In this document: piece by piece, positions 6,249 to 10,127 of the stretch | Numbering within the stretch: position 1 is the stretch's first letter | Layout: every line of letters starts with the position of its first letter | Source: Gammaproteobacteria bacterium | GTDB lineage: Bacteria > Pseudomonadota > Gammaproteobacteria > SZUA-152 | NCBI GenBank assembly: GCA_030613605.1 | Contig: JAUWLO010000057.1 | Coordinates: 1-10,127 of the forward strand | DNA: 10,127 nucleotides | Direction: 5' to 3' | The notes under the pieces: model-generated | What the model saw: the letters and a program-made list of their open reading frames with translations, nothing else | Database searches by the model: none | Told to the model about the DNA's origin: nothing | Program-made: the position numbers and the translations under genes

Positions 6249-7868
6249 TTAGGTGGCTGAGCTGTTGTTTGACGTTTTGCTACCCATCATGATCCACAGG
6301 ACTGGCAGAGTACCGATAACCAGCATGAGAGCGGCAGGAGCCGCCAACTCCAGCATTTCCTCACTGGCCTCAATCCAGATACGAACCGGCAGGGTATCGA
6401 AACCCGTGGGCCTAAGAATCAGCGTGGCAGGCAACTCCTTAAGGGTATCGATAAATACCAGCACCCACGCCGTGGCCATGCCACCACGCACCATGGGTAA
6501 CACTACTCGCCAGAGATTTTCCAGTGGCCCGGCACCCAGACTACGGCCTACTTCTTCTACCGAAGGGGTGAGCTGTGCCATAGCAGCATCCTGCGATTGC
6601 ACGGCGAGCGGTAGAAAACGAATGACGACGGCGATGACCAGAGCAGCAAGCCCCCCGTAGAGAAAGGGAAGTTGAGCGAGCAATACACTGATTATCCCCA
6701 ACGCGATAACGGGTCCGGGCAGTACAAAGCCCACACTGGAGAGTTGCAGTAACGTCTGGCTACCGAGTGAACGGCGACGGGCATTGTAGAAGGCGACCGG
6801 CAATGCCGCGAGCACAGCAATCGATGCTGCGATACAGGCGACCAAAAGTGAGTTTCCGGTGTAGGTCCAGAAATCAGAATTTATCAGTCCCTGTGTCCAG
6901 GCCTCCCAGCTCCAGCTCAGCATCCAGGCTATTGGTAGTCCAAAAGCCAGTAGGGTGATAAACCCCAACCATAACCAGATCATGGCTGTTTCAAAAGGTG
7001 TTGCTTTGCGAACGGGTTGTTGACGTGATTGGCGTGCTGAATAGTATTGCTGACGTTTGCGGAAAAAACGTTCCAGTACCAGGAAGGTAAGGCTCAGCAT
7101 GACCAGTACCATGGACAGGCCGGCCGCAGCCTGATAATCGAAGCGACCACTCATTTGCAAATAAATGCTTAGAGTGAATGTCTGGAATTGCAGCATGCTT
7201 ACAGCACCAAAATCAGATAGAACGTGCAATACCACCACGGCAAGACCGGCAGCAATTGCCGGACGTAATAGTGGCAAATTCACTCGCCAGAAAACTTCGA
7301 TGGGTGAGGCTCCCTGAATACGTGCAGCTTCTTCTAAAGTTCGGGTCGATTGTGACAATGATGTTCGAGCCAAAAGAAAAACATAAGAAAATCCTGCGAG
7401 TGAAAGTACCAGGGTGACTCCCCAGATGTTATATAAATCCGGAATGGAGTCTGCGTTGCCCGTTAGCATAATCCAGAGTTTTCCCAGCCAGCCATCCTCT
7501 TCAAGCAGACTGGTGTAGATGTGTGCGAACACATAGGTTGGAATAGTGAGCGGTAATATCATTAACCACACGGCCAGTTTACGACCAGGAAATTCCCGAC
7601 GGCTAATCCACCAGGCACTGGAAACACCCAGGGTGACTGAGCCGATGGATACGAGAACAGCAAGTGACAGGGTGTTTTGTAATAACTCTGGTAGTCGACT
7701 GCTCCAAAGCCCCAGCCATTGCGTTGGCGACAATTGCAGGCTGTTATAGATAACAAACAACAGTGGAATGATTGCAAGTGTAACGACCAACGTTGCAAGC
7801 CCACCGAGAGAGGTAAAATGCTTTCCTGGATTGAGATATCCAATTAATGGGCTTGTTATAACTGCCAA
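6249..7868 (-). CDS. fbpB: Ferric iron ABC transporter permease, fused two-domain type, 539 aa
   Basis: This inner-membrane protein has about twelve hydrophobic segments in two similar halves (roughly 20-270 and 295-530), joined by a basic loop (RKRQQYYSARQSRQQPVRK). Each half carries the EAA loop that contacts the transporter ATPase: EEAARIQGASPIEVFWRVNL from about residue 179 and EEVGRSLGAGPLENLWRVVL from about 438. Two fused permease domains with a length near 540 are typical of FbpB/HitB/SfuB. It should pass Fe3+ from the binding protein encoded just upstream into the cytoplasm. It follows fbpA by 52 bases and is probably co-transcribed from the Fur-controlled promoter. The assigned start is TTG with no clear Shine-Dalgarno sequence; no other start codon occurs between it and the upstream in-frame stop, so the true N-terminus is uncertain by up to a few dozen residues. 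No ATPase gene follows. Confidence 0.93.
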   Translation of the reverse strand: MAVITSPLIGYLNPGKHFTSLGGLATLVVTLAIIPLLFVIYNSLQLSPTQWLGLWSSRLPELLQNTLSLAVLVSIGSVTLGVSSAWWISRREFPGRKLAVWLMILPLTIPTYVFAHIYTSLLEEDGWLGKLWIMLTGNADSIPDLYNIWGVTLVLSLAGFSYVFLLARTSLSQSTRTLEEAARIQGASPIEVFWRVNLPLLRPAIAAGLAVVVLHVLSDFGAVSMLQFQTFTLSIYLQMSGRFDYQAAAGLSMVLVMLSLTFLVLERFFRKRQQYYSARQSRQQPVRKATPFETAMIWLWLGFITLLAFGLPIAWMLSWSWEAWTQGLINSDFWTYTGNSLLVACIAASIAVLAALPVAFYNARRRSLGSQTLLQLSSVGFVLPGPVIALGIISVLLAQLPFLYGGLAALVIAVVIRFLPLAVQSQDAAMAQLTPSVEEVGRSLGAGPLENLWRVVLPMVRGGMATAWVLVFIDTLKELPATLILRPTGFDTLPVRIWIEASEEMLELAAPAALMLVIGTLPVLWIMMGSKTSNNSSAT

Positions 7869-7920
7869 GGTTAGTTCGCTATTGTCTGTGTAGTGAGTGT
7901 TGGCTTATATATGGCAATAG

Positions 7921-8937
7921 TTAAGGCATGCCGACCTGTTCAATGAGATCGATGGTTTCATTTCGATGCTCACCTAGTTCAACCATGGGTACATATGCAA
8001 CTTTATAACTGCCTGCTGGCGGCACGTCAGCGTGGGCTGCAATACCCTCTCGGGTGGGGTATTCACGGTTAACTTCAGCAAACTGTTTTTGGCCTTTTTC
8101 AGAAATCAGGAAGGCCACAAGTTTTTCAGCCGCACTCGATTGTTTAGTGTGTTTGCTAATGGCAATACCGGCCACGTTCCATGCTACACCCATGCCATTC
8201 TTACCCTGGTCAGGTAATACAATTTTGATGGGAGCGTCGGGATGTTTGGCCAGGTGACGATAAATATAATAATGGTTAACCAGTCCCACCTGCTTTTTAC
8301 CTTTGGCAACGGCTTTGACAATTTTGCTGTGTTTATTAAACACATGTCCGTCCACATTGGCCTTCATACCTTTAAGCCATTGAAGCGTTTTTTTCTTGCC
8401 AACGGACTCCATGTAAACCGTTACCCCGGCAATGTAACTGCCGTTGGTGCTATTGGTAATGCCTAGCTTTCCTTTCAGAGATGGATCGGCTAAATCAAAA
8501 ACCGACAGGTTTTTGTTTGCCCACGGGCCGTTAGTATTGACGACCAAAACACGGGCCCGGGCAGACAGACCAACCCAGGTATTATCCGGGGCGCGAAGAG
8601 TGGCTTTGACGGGCGCGACCAGCGTTTCGTTCATGGTCTGAAACAGACCCCAGTCACTGCCACGTTGCAGGGTGCCAGCATCGTTGCTAAGAAAAAGGTC
8701 GGCATCGGTACGGCTGCCTTCCACTTTCAGTTTATTTAACAGGGCAGTTGATTTGCCGGTGTGCAGAATAACCTTAATGCCGGTTTGGCGAGTGAATTCA
8801 GCAATGACCGGCTTAACGAATTTATCGCTGCGACCGGAATAGATCACCAGACTTTCGCTGGCGAAGGATGCCGTTGTTTGAATAATAGAAAAAAGCAGGG
8901 GAATTAAATATATTAGTAGATACTTATAAGCTTTCAT
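7921..8937 (-). CDS. fbpA: Periplasmic ferric iron-binding protein of an ABC transporter, 338 aa
   Basis: Signal peptide residues 1-26 (core LLIYLIPLLFSII, cleavage after SFA) precede a type-2 periplasmic binding protein. Family landmarks are SLVIYSGRSDKFVKPVIAEF at the mature N-terminus, EGSRTDADLFLSND, WVGLSARARVLVVNT, LKGKLGITN, LVNHYYIYR and AEVNREYPTREG. The tandem tyrosines at 223-224 match the Tyr195/Tyr196 iron ligands of Neisseria FbpA. By eye alignment, the His and Glu ligands of that protein correspond to Ser37 and Asn85 here, so iron is probably held mainly by tyrosines and a synergistic anion, as in the tyrosine-dominated members of the family. It delivers Fe3+ to the FbpB permease encoded immediately downstream. 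A strong promoter inside a Fur box lies upstream, so expression should rise under iron starvation. The ATG start has only a weak ribosome-binding site, but it gives a normal signal peptide. Another ferric-type substrate is possible but less likely given the Fur box. Confidence 0.95.
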   Translation of the reverse strand: MKAYKYLLIYLIPLLFSIIQTTASFASESLVIYSGRSDKFVKPVIAEFTRQTGIKVILHTGKSTALLNKLKVEGSRTDADLFLSNDAGTLQRGSDWGLFQTMNETLVAPVKATLRAPDNTWVGLSARARVLVVNTNGPWANKNLSVFDLADPSLKGKLGITNSTNGSYIAGVTVYMESVGKKKTLQWLKGMKANVDGHVFNKHSKIVKAVAKGKKQVGLVNHYYIYRHLAKHPDAPIKIVLPDQGKNGMGVAWNVAGIAISKHTKQSSAAEKLVAFLISEKGQKQFAEVNREYPTREGIAAHADVPPAGSYKVAYVPMVELGEHRNETIDLIEQVGMP

Positions 8938-8970
8938 AACAATAATACCGAGGGTTGTAGGACTTATTGC

Positions 8971-8991
8971 AAATGATAATGATTATCATTT
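8971..8991. promoter_or_regulatory. Fur box (iron-responsive operator) of fbpA
   Basis: Arms AAATGATAAT (8971-8980) and ATTATCATTT (8982-8991) form a perfect 10-1-10 inverted repeat. The core TGATAAT-G-ATTATCA fits the Fur 7-1-7 consensus exactly. It covers the -10 and most of the spacer of the fbpA promoter, so Fe2+-Fur binding would block RNA polymerase. The antiporter gene on the other side ends here on the same strand, so the box serves fbpA-fbpB only. Confidence 0.9.
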
Positions 8992-9001
8992 AGAAAGTCA
9001 A
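8973..9001 (-). promoter_or_regulatory. Sigma-70-type promoter of the fbpA-fbpB operon
   Basis: On the minus strand TTGACT (9001-8996) and TATCAT (8978-8973) are separated by 17 bases. Each matches its consensus at five of six positions. Transcription should start near 8966, giving a leader of about 28 bases before the ATG of fbpA. The overlap with the Fur box supports iron repression. Confidence 0.75.
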
Positions 9002-9081
9002 TACCCTACTTTTTGAGGGAGTACCCGAATTTACTGTTTATAACAGAGAGCTAGTGACATGGCTCGTAATGAAGTGACCCG

Positions 9082-10127
9082 TTATGTCTTGAGAGCCCTC
9101 ACTAACTTGCCGATTGTCAGGCCCTGTACCACTATGGAGAAAACCACTATCACGTAAGTAATGGCGAGAATGACATCGCGCGCCTCCCCAGGTGGTAGTG
9201 ATAAGGCCAGAGCGACTGATATACCACCGCGTAGTCCACCCCAGGTGAGGATTCTTATTGCGCCATGGGTGAACTGACGTTTTCTCTTCATCAGGGCAAT
9301 AGGAATGGCGACACTGATAAAACGGGCAATGAGTAACAGGGGGATTAACAGCAGAGAGACCAGCAGCACATCGGTAGTGAAGGGCAGGATCAAAACCTCC
9401 AGGCCAATCAATACAAACAGAACGGCATTAAGAATTTCGTCAATGAGCTCCCAGAAGGTATCAAGATGCTCTCTTGTATGATCTGACATGCCAAACGCGC
9501 GACCATGATTACCAATCAGCAAGCCAGCTACCACAACGGCAATGGGGCCAGATACATGAATAGCACTGGCAAGCGCATACCCACCCATCACCAGCGCCAG
9601 TGTTAACAGGATTTCTACCTGATAGTTATCGACCTGTTTAAGCAGTTGATAGGTAATCCAGCCAATGGCAAAGCCAAATACAACGCCACCCACGGCTTCT
9701 TCCAGAAAAATCAGCAGTATATGGCTGGCAGAAATTTCATGGCCGCCAGTGGCAATGCCCAATAAAACGATAAAAACCACAACCGCAACGCCATCATTAA
9801 ACAATGATTCACCGGCAATTTTAGTTTCCAGTGTTTTGGGTGCGTCAGCAGATTTTAGAATCCCCAGAACAGCAATAGGGTCGGTGGGGGAAATCAGTGC
9901 GCCAAATAACAGGCAATAAATAAAACTCAGCTCTATGCCTAGCTGGTTTAATAAGAAATAACTGGCTCCACCGACGATAAAAGTGGAGGTTAAAATACCG
10001 ATCGTCGCCAGGCTGGAAATTACCCATTTTTGTTTAGCCAGGTCATTGAGGTTGATGTGCAGAGCGCCAGCAAATAGTAAAAAACTCAACATGCCCTGCA
10101 TCAGGGTTTGATTAAAATCAACCGATG
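9082..10127 (-). CDS. CPA1-type Na+/H+ antiporter, 5' end outside window
   Basis: The frame is open to the right edge of the window, giving 347 residues up to the TAA at 9082-9084. The ATG at 10101 is not the likely start, because the preceding residues SVDFNQTL continue naturally into MQGMLSFLLFAGALHINL, a typical second or third helix of this family. Full members are around 400-430 residues, so roughly 60 are missing. About ten hydrophobic segments are visible. Numbering from the Met at 10101, ion-path motifs are SPTDPIAV (71-78), FNDGVAVVVF (101-110, with the Asn-Asp pair of CPA1) and TWGGLRGGIS (286-295, with the conserved Arg). The protein would exchange cytoplasmic Na+ (or K+) for protons across the inner membrane, for pH and salt homeostasis. 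It has no long cytoplasmic C-terminal domain, ending soon after the last helix at KLVRALKT. It is on the same strand as fbpA but separated from it by 144 bases containing the fbpA promoter, so it is not part of the iron operon. Confidence 0.92.
   Translation of the reverse strand, partial: SVDFNQTLMQGMLSFLLFAGALHINLNDLAKQKWVISSLATIGILTSTFIVGGASYFLLNQLGIELSFIYCLLFGALISPTDPIAVLGILKSADAPKTLETKIAGESLFNDGVAVVVFIVLLGIATGGHEISASHILLIFLEEAVGGVVFGFAIGWITYQLLKQVDNYQVEILLTLALVMGGYALASAIHVSGPIAVVVAGLLIGNHGRAFGMSDHTREHLDTFWELIDEILNAVLFVLIGLEVLILPFTTDVLLVSLLLIPLLLIARFISVAIPIALMKRKRQFTHGAIRILTWGGLRGGISVALALSLPPGEARDVILAITYVIVVFSIVVQGLTIGKLVRALKT

Noticed and set aside
6253..6660. Plus-strand open frame of 135 codons opposite fbpB
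   Set aside because: It is antisense to a well-supported membrane-protein gene, its composition is Arg/Ser/Thr-rich as expected for a shadow frame, and it has no recognisable domain.
9002..9040. Possible terminator after the antiporter gene (CCCTAC...GAGGG)
   Set aside because: The stem is short and imperfect, and no T-run follows it on the minus strand.

Overview
The window looks like chromosomal DNA of a Gram-negative bacterium, most likely a gammaproteobacterium. The reasons are a lipobox lipoprotein, several Sec-exported periplasmic proteins, an E. coli-like sigma-70 promoter covered by a near-ideal Fur box, and FbpA/FbpB proteins of proteobacterial type. The taxon is an inference; no rRNA or other marker gene is present. 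Genes fill almost the whole window. The largest gap without a gene is about 226 bases (6023-6248), and it holds two perfect inverted repeats.

Left half, plus strand (1-5483): four tightly packed genes form one apparent operon that continues upstream of the window. They are the C-terminal part of an unrecognised beta-rich protein, a 645-residue exported TPR protein, a 944-residue TPR outer-membrane lipoprotein, and a 100-residue exported protein of unknown function. Gene junctions are a 17-base gap, a 4-base ATGA overlap and a 14-base overlap, which suggests coordinated, partly coupled translation. All products with a visible N-terminus are exported, so the operon probably builds a periplasmic or outer-membrane assembly. 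One hypothesis is a relative of the Myxococcus Agl/Glt envelope machinery, which contains large TPR proteins (GltD/AgmU and GltE/AglT) and has reported gammaproteobacterial counterparts. The motor and AgmX/PglI-type genes that would prove this are not in view. This is the least characterised part of the window.

Right half, minus strand (5507-10127): a small periplasmic SleB-type cell-wall hydrolase converges on the TPR operon with only 23 bases between the stop codons. Upstream of it lies a two-gene ferric-iron ABC transport unit: fbpA (periplasmic Fe3+-binding protein) followed by fbpB (fused two-domain permease). It is transcribed from a clear promoter whose -10 and spacer lie inside a Fur box. 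No ATPase (FbpC) gene accompanies it here. At the right edge is a CPA1-type Na+/H+ antiporter whose N-terminus lies outside the window.

Functionally there are three modules: an uncharacterised TPR-based envelope complex, a peptidoglycan hydrolase with an unusually structured leader, and an iron-repressed Fe3+ importer, followed by a cation/proton antiporter. I see no tRNA, rRNA, CRISPR array, insertion sequence or convincing intrinsic terminator.
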